NCBI GenBank assembly: GCA_037102815.1
Contig: BTPP01000002.1
Location: 558,001 to 622,000 of the forward strand
Reading direction: 5' to 3'
DNA: 64,000 nt
Source of the DNA: Neurospora intermedia
Lineage: Eukaryota; Ascomycota; Sordariomycetes; Sordariales; Sordariaceae
In this document: positions 13,401 through 24,969 of the stretch, piece after piece
Position numbering within the stretch: the stretch's first letter is position 1
Layout: each line of letters starts with the position of its first letter
Notes under the pieces: generated by a model
The model's database searches: none
Told to the model about the DNA's origin: nothing
The model's input: the letters and a program-made list of their open reading frames with translations, nothing else
Program-made: the position numbers and the translations under genes

Positions 13401-14774
13401 AACAATGGCGATGACGAGGTTGTTGATTACGGCAGCAACGCACTCATGAAACTCCCTCGCTCTGGTGTTGTTGAGACGGGCGGTCTGAGCACCACCACTG
13501 AAGAAGAAACTGAAGGCTCCAACGCTGCCGGCGACGGGTCTTTGGAGGAGGAGGAGGAGTCCGAGGATCAATCTCATCGATTGTCGTCGTCTGAGCCACC
13601 TGAGGAAGTGGAGGAGGTTCAGCATCATCGTCACAGTAACTACAATGCTTTGGTTTCTTTGCATTATCCGAATCAAAAGGTCAAGGAGTGGTGGAATCAC
13701 TTGATCCGGGGACGGATTGGGGGCGGTGGTATTGATCAACATCATCGAAAGGGGCTGATCAAAGGGGAGAAGAGGATGGTGAAGGAGAATGACACGGACA
13801 CGGCGACGGTGGTGGGTTGTGACGAGAAGAAGAAAAAGAAGGGGATGAAGTGTGGTCTGGAGATTGTCGTCTCCAAGACGTCTGCGAACGGTAGCTCCGT
13901 CACAGCCACGGCTTCATTGACAGTCAAGGCATCGCCCAAGTGGTGGGCTCCTCATCCCCGTTTGAAGACGGGGACCTCTACTGCGTCTGCTGTCTCCACT
14001 GCCTCCGCTGCCTCTATCCTCTCCAACACTCCCACTCCTGCTACCCCCTCTTTCTCTCCCAGCCCAACAACTCCCACTGCCACTCCCACCCTCATTGCTG
14101 CTCCTCCCGCCGGTACCGGCGCCAACACCAAGTTGCCCACAACCCTCATTTCCTCCTCCCTCCCCCCGGCCGAAAATAACAGTAATCTCCCTGGAACTCC
14201 CACCACGCTTCGCAACAACCCCAACCCCAACCCCTCAAAACCCCAGTTTCCCCACCAAAAGAAAATCCGCGCCTACCCAACCGATTCACCCGACTACATA
14301 GACTCCCACGACGAATCCATCGAAGTCCCAGGCCTTTTGGAAATCCACCTCTCGCCCGAGGAAGCCAAGCCGGAGATCATGAACGCCAAGTACGACTACT
14401 GGGAGTTTATCATGCCGCCCGATCTGTACTATGTCTCGGACAAGCACTCGCCTTTTAACCCGTACGGGCAGGCCGAGAGGAGGAGGAGGCGTAACCTGCT
14501 GCTGGAGGATACTAGAGGTAGCTCAGCCCTGTCAACCGTGGAAGACAATAAGAAAGGGGAGGATGATGCAGGAAGGGAAGGAAGGGGGCATGAAAGAGGA
14601 AGGGAAGAAAGAGGAAGGGAAGAAAGAGGAAGGGAAGAAAGACGAGGAGAAAGAGGAAGGGAAGAAAGAGGACATGAAAGGGAAGAAAGAAGAGGAGAAG
14701 AAGAAGTAGGGGCTGGGGCAGGGGCTGGGGCAGGGAAGAAACATGAACGAAGAGCAGCTGCACAGGCACAATGA
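10500..14774 (+). CDS. Large low-complexity protein with one transmembrane segment, three exons
   Basis: Exons 10500-11090, 11209-12402 and 12576-14774 join in phase 0 to about 1327 residues. The first intron has a TACTAAC branch site and all donors are GTGAGT. The first in-frame ATG (10500) was chosen. The N-terminal 147 residues are Ser/Pro-rich with a PPGYSPYPPPPQ stretch. One hydrophobic segment follows at about 150-172 (MFFSSLLILMFGYLLIAYVV), flanked by basic residues, so a single-pass membrane anchor is likely. The remainder is Ala/Ser/His/Asn-rich and apparently disordered. One patch looks conserved in character (about 14370-14470, MNAKYDYWEFIMPPDLYYVS). It ends in charged GREERGREERG repeats. 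I recognise no domain. It may be a Sordariaceae-specific protein; the exact 3' end is the least certain part. Confidence 0.62.
14560..14720 (+). repeat. Purine-only GGAAGGGAAGAAAGA repeat inside the coding 3' end
   Basis: Degenerate 12-15 bp units of GGAAGGGAAGAAAGA type run through the last codons of the preceding gene and encode the Arg/Glu-rich tail. The one-sided purine strand makes slippage and length polymorphism likely. Confidence 0.6.
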
Positions 14775-15875
14775 GAGGAACGAGGGGGATGAAGATGGTT
14801 GGGTGTGATGATTATTTCAGGAGGGGGAGGTCAGACGGGGCGGTGTATAAGGGGACGTAACGAAAGAGCAGGAACAGGAGAAGGAGCAGGATGGGTTGGG
14901 GATTGGAGGGTGTGGTGTTTGGTCCCTGGTGGGGGTGGCGGGGGTATTATAAGAGGGGGTTATAGGTTTGTAATGTTGTAATGGGAAGGGGGAGGGGCAG
15001 GGCGTAGGTGCCAGTAAACATTCGCTTGTGCAATAAAGTTTGTAAACCTTTTGTTCGTAGTGAACCTGTACAAGCGATTCTCACTGGCACATGGGGGAAA
15101 GGGGTGGACGTTCCTTCCATGTCATTCCCTTTGTCTGGAGTTTGGAGTTGATCATATGAGGGTGGAGTAGGTGGTGAGGTGTCGGAAGAATGTATCATGA
15201 GGAGCAATAAGGAACGAAATGCAAGAAAAAAAAACACATCGACGAGGAGTTTTGGGGGGATTTTGCTATAGGGGTTTGTCTTCCATGGAGTCGAGGAATT
15301 TGAAGATAGGAAGCGGAAATGGTAAGCGATGAAGGTGGGAGACTGTTTCTGAACGAGAGGGGACGAAGAAGGGGGGACTTGCAAGTGCCAGAAAATTCAG
15401 TAGAGAAAAAAAAAAGGACGGAGGAGGAGGAGGAGGGATTTTCGCACGACTTGTTACTACAGTCAAATCAGTCAATGTGTAACATTTTATCTTGAGATTG
15501 TCGAGGTGGTCTAGAAACGATATGGGATCTGATTGAGTTGGTGATGGAGCAGAAGATAGGTAGGTAGAGAATGTAAACGACTGCTGTGGAGTGTCGACCT
15601 ATGAATCTGAAAGGCGATGTTGGAAGGTGCAATGATGGTCTTAGGTATTGGCGGGGTATTTCATTAGTTGTCTTTCTAGGCTTTTGGTCTTAGTTTTCTT
15701 CCTCTTTCTTCTAATCAACCACACTTCTTCACTCTACCGAACCCTGGCATTAGCACCACGAGTGGCTGCAATGTCAACCCGATACTTGTACGTGTGTAAT
15801 ATGCATGATGCCTTGTAGAAGAATGGGGACAGTTTCCCGAAAGTTCCGTGTCTTGGAAAGGTTGCTATATGGTCT

Positions 15876-15883
15876 GGTCGTGA

Positions 15884-15915
<32 letters not shown>

Positions 15916-16015
15916 ATGGTCTTGGTCGTGGTCGTGGTCGTCATCGTAGTTGTGGTCGTGGTCATGGTCTTGGTCGTGGTCGTGGTCGTGGTCGTCATCG
16001 TAGTTGTGGACGTCC
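15876..16015. repeat. GTCGTG-type tandem array with a higher-order duplication
   Basis: A run of GGTCGT units with TGGTCATGGTCTTGGTCG interruptions. A block of roughly 50 bp ending in CATCGTAGTTGTGG occurs twice in a row (first ending near 15957, second near 16010), so a local duplication was laid over the hexamer array. Confidence 0.75.
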
Positions 16016-16271
16016 AGCCAGCATCAGCGACCGGAGATGTGGCTGCGCAAGTCGCAAGTCGCATCGCAACTTGTGACATTGTGACGTTGATGAGGACAGA
16101 GAGAGATAGACAAGCATTGAAAGACCTAGAGGTATACTAGTATAAAGCGAAGATGGCATTTTATATAATCGGTTAGTGGGTAAGTCGGGTAGGTAGAGGT
16201 AGATTCACGAAGCGGCGATGGTTTATCTAGGTAGGCAAGTTTCCTGGTCTTCGGCGACTGGAGTTGGATGT

Positions 16272-16284
16272 CGTTATTATTATT

Positions 16285-16353
<69 letters not shown>

Positions 16354-16354
16354 G
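16272..16354. repeat. ATT/GTT trinucleotide microsatellite
   Basis: Five ATT units pass directly into about 22 uninterrupted GTT units. An array of this purity should vary in length between strains. Confidence 0.9.
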
Positions 16355-16381
16355 AAGATTGAATGAACGAAGACGTCGGTT

Positions 16382-16410
16382 GATGTCGATGTCGATGTCG
16401 ATGTCAATGT
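16382..16410. repeat. GATGTC hexamer microsatellite
   Basis: About five GATGTC units, one of them degenerate (AATGTC), lie 28 bp past the GTT array. Confidence 0.75.
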
Positions 16411-18922
16411 CGAGGGAGCTCGACGGCCAGGTTGGGACGGTCGGGAGGTTGGAAGGTCTGTAGGTCGGGAGGTGCCACTGCCCTGGACACTGGATATTGG
16501 AGCGGGCCCACATCAGCGATGTACTAACGATTCGACAGCGTGAGGTCTGCCCCATCCTCTTCGATATGAGAAGTGACCTCCGCATTTAGAGCAGCCTTTA
16601 GAATCAATCTCAACTTGAGAACAGTTTTGATGTAAACCAGCACATTGAAGTCTTACGAAGTATCTCAGTTCAGTCTCGTTATGCTGTTTTCGCGATGCTA
16701 AAGGAATCACTGTGATTTGACACACCTGAGGGCCGTTAGGGCATATCGTTAGTGGAACGTTTCGCCTTCCATTGCGAGGCCACCCCACTGCGAGCGTCCG
16801 GGCTGAGTGTTAGCGGATCTACTTCGTTGGTGAAAGACACTTTGGGTCATGACCAGTAGCCAATGCGATCAAAGCAATACAAAAGCCAAAGTCGATGGAC
16901 TGGACGTCTTGAATACTGTGAAGTCTGTTTCTTCATCATACTGGGAATCAAAGAATTGGAAAACGACGAGGACTGCAAGAGTTAAATGTCCTTTCTGTTA
17001 GCGGCCGCTGTACGCTAAGCTAAGCCAAGTTCCTTTGCCTTCTTTCCCTAGAGGTATCCTCCTCCCAGTTCTCCCAGCTGTCTAGGTAAGTAACATGTCT
17101 TTATTCGATTTCCAGTCGCCTTGATATGAATAAAATGCATAGACGGAAAAGGAAAGGATGCCGCGTCCAGTTAATTAAGTATCCAAGCACAAGTACCGAC
17201 TCAATGAATCATCAACGGCTTGGAAAACTGCATCTACAGTACAGCCCGTGATTCGGACCGGACTCCAATGGAACAAAATGTAACACAATCCATCATTGAC
17301 CCCTCTGGTCCATCTACCCATTTGCTCACCATCTCCTCTCATCTGTGCTCACATTTCCAACTTTTTACAATCCCTGAAGTTTTCCCAGCTGGAAATCCCA
17401 GAGTTGCCATATTCTCGGACTGAGGTACATACCTCTATGTAGCTGTACGCAGTTACATGTACATATGCAATGTATTGCACGCATTAGTGTCCTCCCAGAG
17501 TTCCAGTACCATTCCATACCAAAGCTGGTCGGCCTATTTTTGGGTGATCTGGGGTTACACCCACCCACCCGCCCTCGTGGTACCGAACTTTCTTTTTTTG
17601 AGATCCCCAATCCCCATACTTGGCGAGAGTGTGGTTGAGTCCGGTGGAGGCCGAACTGGTAGACAGGGGATGGATGGCCTTGGGAGCCTGTTGGATATAT
17701 ATCTATTACCTCTAATGTAAGCTGAAAGTGGAGTTAAGAAGATGGGGTTGATATGGAATTACTGGACCTTGTTTGACTGAGGCATCCGTCCACGAACCCG
17801 TCGTTAACTTCAGTGTTGCGCTTTCGTCACGCAAGCTACCAAGATTTCGATCAACCTCACGCCCGTCTCACAAGCCAAAGTGTGGGAAAATCCCAAACGG
17901 TAAACCCGAAGCCTCGAAAACGGCTGAACAAGTCCACAAAAACCGACAACTACGTTTACTGAAAGCGGCCGGCTACTTATAAGCAAAGCGATGAAGGCCT
18001 GGACGAGTCTTTCAATTATTCTCCGGCTCATGTCCTAGTTAGCCCTCGTGGTCACTACACCCATGTTTCCGTGTGTGAAACTGCATTGTTCACCCAATTA
18101 CGAACGTCGTAGCCCGTCCTAGAGGTATTTACCCGGGTTGTGATACACCGGAAGACCATCACATTCCTTTTTTTGTTCCATGGTCCATGTTCTATTCCGC
18201 CATTGATATTATGGATGTTGCCTCAGACATCACCCATTCGGTACCAGGTATCATAGGCCTCGATCCATGTCCGTTCAAGCTGACCACGGAACGTAACGAC
18301 ACTATATCACCCTATCAACTGGCCACTTATACTTAACAGTTTCCAAAAATTGCATTCGTATTGCACTCTGATGACCATAAAGACATGTCACCCTAAATTT
18401 TGAACAAAGGAAGAAAGCTTGACTCTCAAGAAACCCGGATCACCGACCGACCACCGAACGTTTGGCCAACCAACACGAGGCTGTACGACAACGGACTGTA
18501 CTTCTTACACATTTTGTGGCATTCCACCTACTTCCCGTCCTCTACACATTTCACAATCCTAGATACCGCTGCACTATTATTGAACGGGAAAAGCAGACAG
18601 AGATAGATATCTGCCTTTGTCAATGGGTATGAAGATGTGATAGAAGACTAGACCACTAGAGCGACGTCGAGGCTCGTGCCAGTGATGCCCTTTGTCACTG
18701 TGTTGGGTGCAAACTGCATGTTTTGCTGAGCTGGGATTAGACGCTGGATATCGACGGAATACTTGAACGATCCGGCTCCTGCCAAATAAATTGATTCTCG
18801 ACCTCTACCTACTTCCGTCAGTCCACAAAGATCCAGTCAAAAACACAACAGAGATTGACCCAAGACCACCACAGTCCTTCGGCACTTTCATGTTAACCAC
18901 CACAACCCCCAACCTCAACACC

Positions 18923-19594
18923 ATGACGACCCTCCGTCACCTCGTCCTCCTCCTCCTCTCCACCATCTTCACGTCTCCCGCCCTCTCCTCATCCATCAAC
19001 CTCCCTCCATCTCACCAATCTCTCTCCGATTCCTCCGACTCCTCCGAAACGACAACAACCGGCCTCTCCACCGCTCTCACATTCCCACTCGCCAACACCA
19101 AGGGTATCATCCCAACCCCACCGGTACCACCATCCATCCCCTCCCATCCTCCTGGAACCGACCTCTCCTACGAATCCACCGATATTCACCTCGATTCCCC
19201 AACCCAAACCTTCAACTCCAAACCCAACTCCGAACCCACCTCCTTCCAACCCAGCTCCTTGCAGTCCCTTCCGTCCCTCCAGTCCCTCCGCCCCTGCACC
19301 ACCACCCTAACCACCACCCTAACCAGCACCAGCACCACCAACAACATCAACAACCGCCCATGCCCCCCATTCACCTGGGACGGCACCTTGACTTCCTACC
19401 CATCCACCACCACGCTACTCAGACCCATCGACTGCCATGGATGCATGTACCTGAGTGTCACGAAGGAGTGGGCGGTCGGATGTCCGAATTTGCATGTTAG
19501 TGCTACTGTGGTTGTGACGACTGCTAGTACGACGTGGAGGGAGGTGTGTGAGGGGGTTGCTGTGCCTACCTTCATGCCTACTGGTACACTTTGA
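18923..19594 (+). CDS. Small secreted Ser/Thr-rich protein with six cysteines
   Basis: The ATG at 18923 gives 223 residues with no intron. Residues 1-22 (MTTLRHLVLLLLSTIFTSPA) form a clear signal peptide. The centre is Ser/Thr/Pro-rich and suited to O-glycosylation. All six cysteines lie in the C-terminal half (RPC, RPC, DCHGC, GCP, EVC), fitting three disulphides. Two in-frame ATGs further upstream (18890 region) would bury the signal peptide, so the later start is preferred. The product is probably exported or wall-associated. I recognise no named family. The codon third positions are strongly C-biased, as in well-expressed Neurospora genes. Confidence 0.65.
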   Translation: MTTLRHLVLLLLSTIFTSPALSSSINLPPSHQSLSDSSDSSETTTTGLSTALTFPLANTKGIIPTPPVPPSIPSHPPGTDLSYESTDIHLDSPTQTFNSKPNSEPTSFQPSSLQSLPSLQSLRPCTTTLTTTLTSTSTTNNINNRPCPPFTWDGTLTSYPSTTTLLRPIDCHGCMYLSVTKEWAVGCPNLHVSATVVVTTASTTWREVCEGVAVPTFMPTGTL

Positions 19595-20517
19595 TGTTGG
19601 GACCTACCTGCTTTGACGTCGGGACCTACCTACCTACCTACTTTGACGTCGGGAAGGAGTGCAGGGGAGGGGAGGGGAGGGGGGTTTGAGATGGAGGGGG
19701 GCATGCGTGGGAGACTGGAATGGGGGCATGAGAGCTAACGCTTGGAGGTAGAGGGGGAAGAGGGGGTGTTGAGTGATGGCCGACGGACGGAGGTATGCGG
19801 ATCGGATGTGGCCATTGATGTGATGAAAGACAGGCGTGCACTAGGGACAGGATTGTTGACTAAGAGGTTGAAAGGACAAGGACATGAACAAGAAAACATA
19901 AAGGTTGGAGATAAGGTCGGGCATACACGGCTTGTAGGTTGTTGGGTAGGTACTTAAGGACCGTGATAACATCGAAGAGACACGGAAGGAAGTCGGGTAT
20001 TGGAATAGGATGTTACGTCGTTCCACGACTTACAGTCGAGGCCGACTGGAAGGTTTCATTCATGGAATTTTTCGGCGGTGTGATGCACCAGTTGTTCTGT
20101 ACAGCCTCGCAGGAGTTGAGTTGGAGTCGATGGATGGTCCAGACTCGTCGATCAAGTCATCATGCCATTGGATGCCATCCCTGGCTGTATTTGGGTTCCA
20201 TTACAAGTGCGGTACTAGTTAATACGCGGTCTGGCGGGCAAATGCCAGAAGAGGAAATGAGGCGGATGTCTACATCATAGAAGCTAAAGTGGCCCCAAGT
20301 TTGCGAGTACCTATTTAGTTAGGGGATGTAAGTTGGAAAAGAGACAGATCAAGGAGGAGAGAGAAATTAGACCAAAGTTTTGGCCTTCATTGACGATTGA
20401 ACTCTTGCGTCGTAACCGATAGAAACGAAAGATCAACGCGACGATCACCACCACCACCCACTCCTCCCCTCACTTAATGCCCGGCCTGTAAAGGTGCTCA
20501 GATGCAGACTCGCTCGT
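19595..20517. other. Spacer between convergent genes
   Basis: This is the 3' region of both the secreted protein gene (+) and the 2EXR gene (-). It contains repeated CTTTGACGTCGGGA and CTACC units (19600-19655) and a GGGGA-rich patch (19660-19690). I see no gene. Confidence 0.5.
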
Positions 20518-21348
20518 CTACCTGTAGGATTCCTCGTAGCCCCTGCTCCAACGGTAGATTACATCCCATCGTTCCCGTCCCTCGAACCAGCCTGGCGGGA
20601 GATAAGGCACAAACGGCTGCATAGTATTAGGATCGAGGTAGGCACCGGCTTTCCTGTAGTCCCTGATCCACGCTTCATCGCACAAGGCATCATTTTCGAT
20701 CGCGGTCACCGTCCGACCGTGAATCGGATCGATGAGCCAGAACCTGTCTTTGTCGCAGGGGACACAGCATTGTTCATACGTGCCTCCCCAATCGCTAGCT
20801 CCGCGGGGGCCTAGACAGACGACGTAAATCTCTTTTGCATTGACGACTTTCTCCAAGACTTTGGCTTCATCACCCATCGAATATCTGTCCCGCGCAAATT
20901 TCCACCGCTTGAGGTCCAAGAAATGGGATTCAAAGTACTTGAAAGGGGTGTCCCCGGTGTCGACCAGGTCCACGTCGAAATTGACCCAGATGTAGCGCGG
21001 TTCTGCCTCCAGGCCCAGCTCCAGCCGGTCCTCGGGTGTGTCGCACCTCACTGTCTCCGAGTCCGACCTCGTACCGGGCAACTGTTTGAAGGCCTTGTGG
21101 TAAAATCGGTGCCCGAGATGGCTCCGGGCCTCTCGACAAGCTTGTAAAGGTGCAGGGACGGGGGTGGATGAGCGTAAACGAAGGAGGCCGAGCCTTGAAT
21201 GGTTGTATTTGGCTTTGACATCGTCGCTAACGTCCTCCCACTCGTAGGAGATGCGGACGTCAACCGTGCGAGGTTCGATAGTGAGCTCCCATATCCGTGC
21301 CCGAATCTCCCACGGCAGATGGGGGAAGAGGTGGAAGGAGGTGGCCAT
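20518..21348 (-). CDS. 2EXR-domain protein
   Basis: A single exon of 276 residues on the minus strand, start ATG at 21348, stop TAG at 20518-20520. The N-terminus (FHLFPHLPWEIRARIWELTI) is the hallmark of the fungal 2EXR domain (PF20150), which is very common in Sordariomycetes and whose molecular role is unknown. The domain seems to cover about residues 4-140, including the usual PLQACREARSHLG segment (about 68-80). The C-terminal half has Trp- and Tyr-rich segments but no second domain I can name. No signal peptide or membrane segment is visible, so it is probably cytosolic or nuclear. Confidence 0.8.
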   Translation of the reverse strand: MATSFHLFPHLPWEIRARIWELTIEPRTVDVRISYEWEDVSDDVKAKYNHSRLGLLRLRSSTPVPAPLQACREARSHLGHRFYHKAFKQLPGTRSDSETVRCDTPEDRLELGLEAEPRYIWVNFDVDLVDTGDTPFKYFESHFLDLKRWKFARDRYSMGDEAKVLEKVVNAKEIYVVCLGPRGASDWGGTYEQCCVPCDKDRFWLIDPIHGRTVTAIENDALCDEAWIRDYRKAGAYLDPNTMQPFVPYLPPGWFEGRERWDVIYRWSRGYEESYR

Positions 21349-22589
21349 GGTAGGTATGGTGAGGGCTGCTGTTGAGATTCCTGAAGGTATGGAGTTTCTG
21401 TCGGCGCACCGAGCTTTATTGTTTTTGATGTTCTAAATCGTTGGTCTAGACAGGAAACTGGAACAAGTGGCCATGGAAAATCATGTGGTGTTGAGTCTTA
21501 CATAAGACCTCGATGAATGGTGAGACGATGGAGCTGAGTTGCTCGAACGGCCTAGGGTCATGGCCAGGGGAGTTTGGTAGTGTACGCGTATCTGCACTCA
21601 GCCCCCCCTGTTTGCGCAACACCGCCACAAATTCAAAACCGCCGTGTGGCATGTACAAGTCAAATGGCCTCTCATATTTGCTTGCAGATACAGGGGTCGA
21701 CCGCAGTGAGACAACAAGGCTCACGATATTCAAGAGAGAGCCTTGCACTCAGCCCTGCTGTCCATCCGCCTCAAATTTTGAGGGAAAATATGATGAACAT
21801 GTTGGAGGTTTGAACGGGAATGGTTCACGGCGTACAGCGCGGGTCGTCGTGGACGGAAGGGGTAGTTAGGCGTCGGTCAAGGAGACGGAGGGAAATCAGA
21901 TATTGGGATTGATGTGGCATCTCGCAAATGGAAACGAGGTGATGGTTGATGATGATGACGTGGCTAATCAGGATCCAAGCTTGTGGACAGCAATCTGTCC
22001 AAATGTGATTCTGTTTGAGGGAAGATTGACTATGATCAACTGTTTCACTTTGTGTCTCCCAAAAGCGCTAGTGAGGACTGTGCTTCCACGATTATAGGCC
22101 GTAATGAAATGGACGGTGATCGTGATGTGAGATCGATGTTGAATAAATAGTCGTGCCGAGGAGACGGGCGTCCTGGAAACTGGAAGCAGGATATCGAAAT
22201 AAGAGGACGTGGCCAACCAAAGTAGCTTGCAGACAGATGTCCATCACATCGTGGCAGGCGCCAATACAATTCATGGGCTCCAATGTCCTTTGCATCTTCC
22301 TGACTGATTTTTTTTTGTTGCGAGGATAAACCGGAATGACCTGAAAGTCGGATGAAGAAACATGGCAAGGACGGATCTTCACTTCAATAGGGCATCGATA
22401 GCAGCAGCAGTGTGAGTGGACATAATCTTTGACTATGCTGCTTGGGATGTTCTTGTGGTATCTGCGGTCGACAGAGATGGTTGTTACCAGAAGACATCAA
22501 TGTAGAGCTTCAATTTCGAACCCAACGAGCAGCGTCGACACTCATCCATGTTCCCTCGCTAGTTGCCTGCCTCCCCATGTCCTTTCTCT
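21349..22589. other. Spacer between the 2EXR gene and the endoglucanase gene
   Basis: The promoter of the 2EXR gene and the 3' side of the endoglucanase gene lie here. Frames on both strands are short and overlap one another. I see no supportable gene. Confidence 0.5.
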
Positions 22590-23999
22590 TCAAACCTTGA
22601 AAGTCGACCCAATCTCCCCACTCTTCACATTACTGAACTTGACCTCTGTCCAGCTCGCATCCCTCTGAATATCATCCACATGCCCTTCCTCCGGCAAACA
22701 CGGGCCCCTTTCGGCCCCAGGCTGTGTCTCCGGATCAGCACCGGCAGGGAACGTCCCATCCAACCACTTCATCGCGCTTCCCGCATCATGCCACACGCTG
22801 AAAACCAGAACCATGCCCCGATGCAGCGCCTCGCCCATCTGTCGCAGTCCGCCCTGGTTGGCAAACGCGTTTACGCCCCCAAAGATCTGCTTGTTCTTGG
22901 CGCAATAATCGTCGGTGATGGTATCGCTCGTTGAATCGAAACCAGGCACGGCGATGGTGGAAATGCTGATCAGTTTGCCGTCTTGGAGGTAGAGCCGCTT
23001 AATGGCTGACAATTCCTTCTCCCCGGTGGTCGTGGTTTTGCTGACAAATTGATTGACTACAGTGAAAGGGCGGGTGGTGTCGACTTTGTTGCCCTCGCCG
23101 CGACCGTAGTAAGGGTGGTCGCCGAGGCGGTAGGGGTTGTAGTCGCAGCCGTCCTTGTCGCAGACGGATTGGTACTTGTCGGTACGACCGCAGAGAGCGC
23201 CAGAGCACTTGTAGAGCGCGGTGACGTTGCAGGGATGAGGAGTGAAGGCGGTGGCGCGGGAATTGGCTTCCCAGATGTCCATTTCGTTGCAGCAGGCGCC
23301 GTAGGATTCGAGGTTGGCCTGGATGTGAGTTAGGACTAGGACCAAGCGAGGCTATCTTGCGGGAGGCATTGAGAATAAAAGCAGAAAAGGAGAACGTACC
23401 TCGCCGTTGATGAATGCTGGAGTAGGGCACTGGGCATCGCAGTAACCCGTCCCATAGCTGGCTCCGGCTGGGTTCAGCGAGCTCTTGCCGCCATTAGCGA
23501 GCATTTCACTGAAGTAAAGAGCTCCATTGGTGCCACAAGGGAGTTTGCTGACGTCCACATCAAAGGTAAACTCTTTGTCAAGGAGCGAGAACATGTCGTA
23601 GTTGGTCTCGTTGGCAAGGAGGTAGACTCGCGGGGACACAAGACTGGTGGTGCCATCGGTCCGGTTGACAAAGAGATTGAGGGTCAGCTCGCTGCCGTTG
23701 GTGTGAATCCCGGATTCAGCGTAATCGACGCCCTCGAGGTTACAGTTAGCAGCACATGTCTCGGCGTCGGGACATACGGCTGGGTTGAGACCGTTGACCT
23801 TGCAGTTGGTGTAGTCGTCTGTGTGTGCCCATCTGTAGTCAGAGTCGAGGACTAAGGATGTGTCCTTCTGGATACAGCCATCGGCGACGGTACACGCCCA
23901 TGTTGGAAGTTTGGGATGAACTTCGGGTGTCAGTTTGCCTGGCTGTTGAGCGGACACGGCAGTGGCCAGCAAGGCCGATAGAAGAATCCTTGGTGACAT
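22590..23999 (-). CDS. gh7-2: Glycoside hydrolase family 7 endo-beta-1,4-glucanase
   Basis: Minus-strand exons 23999-23400 and 23318-22590 with an 81-bp phase-0 intron (GTACGT donor, CCTAAC branch) encode 442 residues. Residues 1-17 are a signal peptide; the mature end would be Gln-Gln, often pyroglutamate in this family. The GH7 active site is N-E-M-D-I-W-E: Glu212 nucleophile, Asp214 helper, Glu217 acid/base. The short loop before it and the GACCNEMD context resemble Humicola EGI-type endoglucanases rather than cellobiohydrolases, which carry a longer insert. About 18 cysteines fit the disulphide-rich fold. There is no cellulose-binding module or linker. It would cut cellulose internally outside the cell. 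The symbol comes from recollection of the N. crassa locus beside gln-2, not from a search. Confidence 0.9.
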
Positions 24000-24969
24000 G
24001 GTCTATGAGCTTGAGCAGAACAAAGCTCGCCTTTGCGTGAGAGGGAAGACATGTCGGACAAGCTCATGGCAAGGCCGGCTTATATCGCAAGTGTGGACTT
24101 GTAGAGGTTGTTTCCAATCTTCTTTATCCTGGCCCTTTGTGATGAATCTCTGTTTCCTTCTCCCGGCAGTCGGCAGCAAAGAGCCGATAGCGAAGTGCTG
24201 CCATAGTGTCCTGTTGCTCTGTAGCCTATTCTCTACACTTGTGTACTCCTTGGCGTGAATCGGCTACCGTGGTCGCATTCCAATGATGGCACCGCGTGTT
24301 CCTGGAGGATGGCTCCCCCAGATCTTGGGTGATGATTGCCAAGTCGGATTCTCTGGTGGGTAAATCGGGGGATAAAAGCAAACGGGATATTTGCTGCCGT
24401 GAGCTGTCCCGGAACCAGTCAAGCCGTTCTATGCTGATTGCCTTATGCGTGCCGAGCAGAGTGACTCTTGATTCTGGAGCGCCATCCTTTGAAAGCTATG
24501 GTTCAACGTCGCGCCAAGCTGTCAAAGTTGGAGCCAGTTGGTGATGCGGAGAAAGAAGATCCGGGTTTGAGCCCCGAGAACGGAGATCATTGCGGGGGAG
24601 CCTGAATGGCGCCGGGTGGGTGGGGCCGTGTCTGCCTTCATGGAAAGCGGAACTCTCAAGCCTCACTTTCTCCAACGAACTGTCAGCCACAAGAAACGTA
24701 CCCGTGGCGCTTTCAGTTGGAGAATCCCGGCCCCAAGCCCCCACAAGCCAGCGATTACGTTATCGCCGCTTTCCCAACTTGGCTCAGGTCGCCGGCCGGC
24801 GTAGACTCACCAATTCCGATGTTTACCATTGACATCATCATACAACTACAAAACACGGCGACTTTTTGAACAGCCAACTGTTGGCATTCGACACAACCCA
24901 AGACCAACAACAATTCTTCCCATCACCCGCTTTACTGCCCATCAATCACAAAAAGACCCGCCGGAACCA
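24000..24969. promoter_or_regulatory. Shared divergent promoter region
   Basis: This 970-bp region separates the minus-strand endoglucanase from the plus-strand zinc-finger gene, so it must hold both promoters. G-rich patches of GCGGGGG/CCCCC type (for example 24300-24370 and 24590-24600) resemble CRE-1 carbon-repressor sites, which would suit a cellulase. This is inference from short motifs only. Confidence 0.5.
24080..24086 (-). promoter_or_regulatory. Putative TATA box of the endoglucanase gene
   Basis: On the minus strand GATATAAGCC lies about 82 bases upstream of the ATG at 23999, a plausible core-promoter position for a strongly induced cellulase gene. Confidence 0.45.

Larger units (their letters stand above)
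14775..18922. other. Spacer of about 4.1 kb rich in microsatellites
   Basis: I find no supportable gene. The stretch contains the GTC/GTG array (15876-16015), the ATT/GTT array (16272-16354) and the GATGTC array (16382-16410), which are listed separately. The rest is mixed sequence with TAGGTA/TACCTC clusters at about 15558, 16131, 16188, 17079, 17424 and 18119. Confidence 0.5.

Noticed and set aside
15774-16140. Open frames of 100-110 residues on both strands over the GTC/GTG array
   Set aside because: They encode only Val/Met or Thr/Met runs from the microsatellite and have no other content.
16126-16585. Poly-Asn and poly-Gln frames over the GTT array
   Set aside because: These are translations of the trinucleotide repeat with no flanking coding character.
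20923-21147. Frames opposite the 2EXR gene
   Set aside because: They are shadows of the real minus-strand gene.
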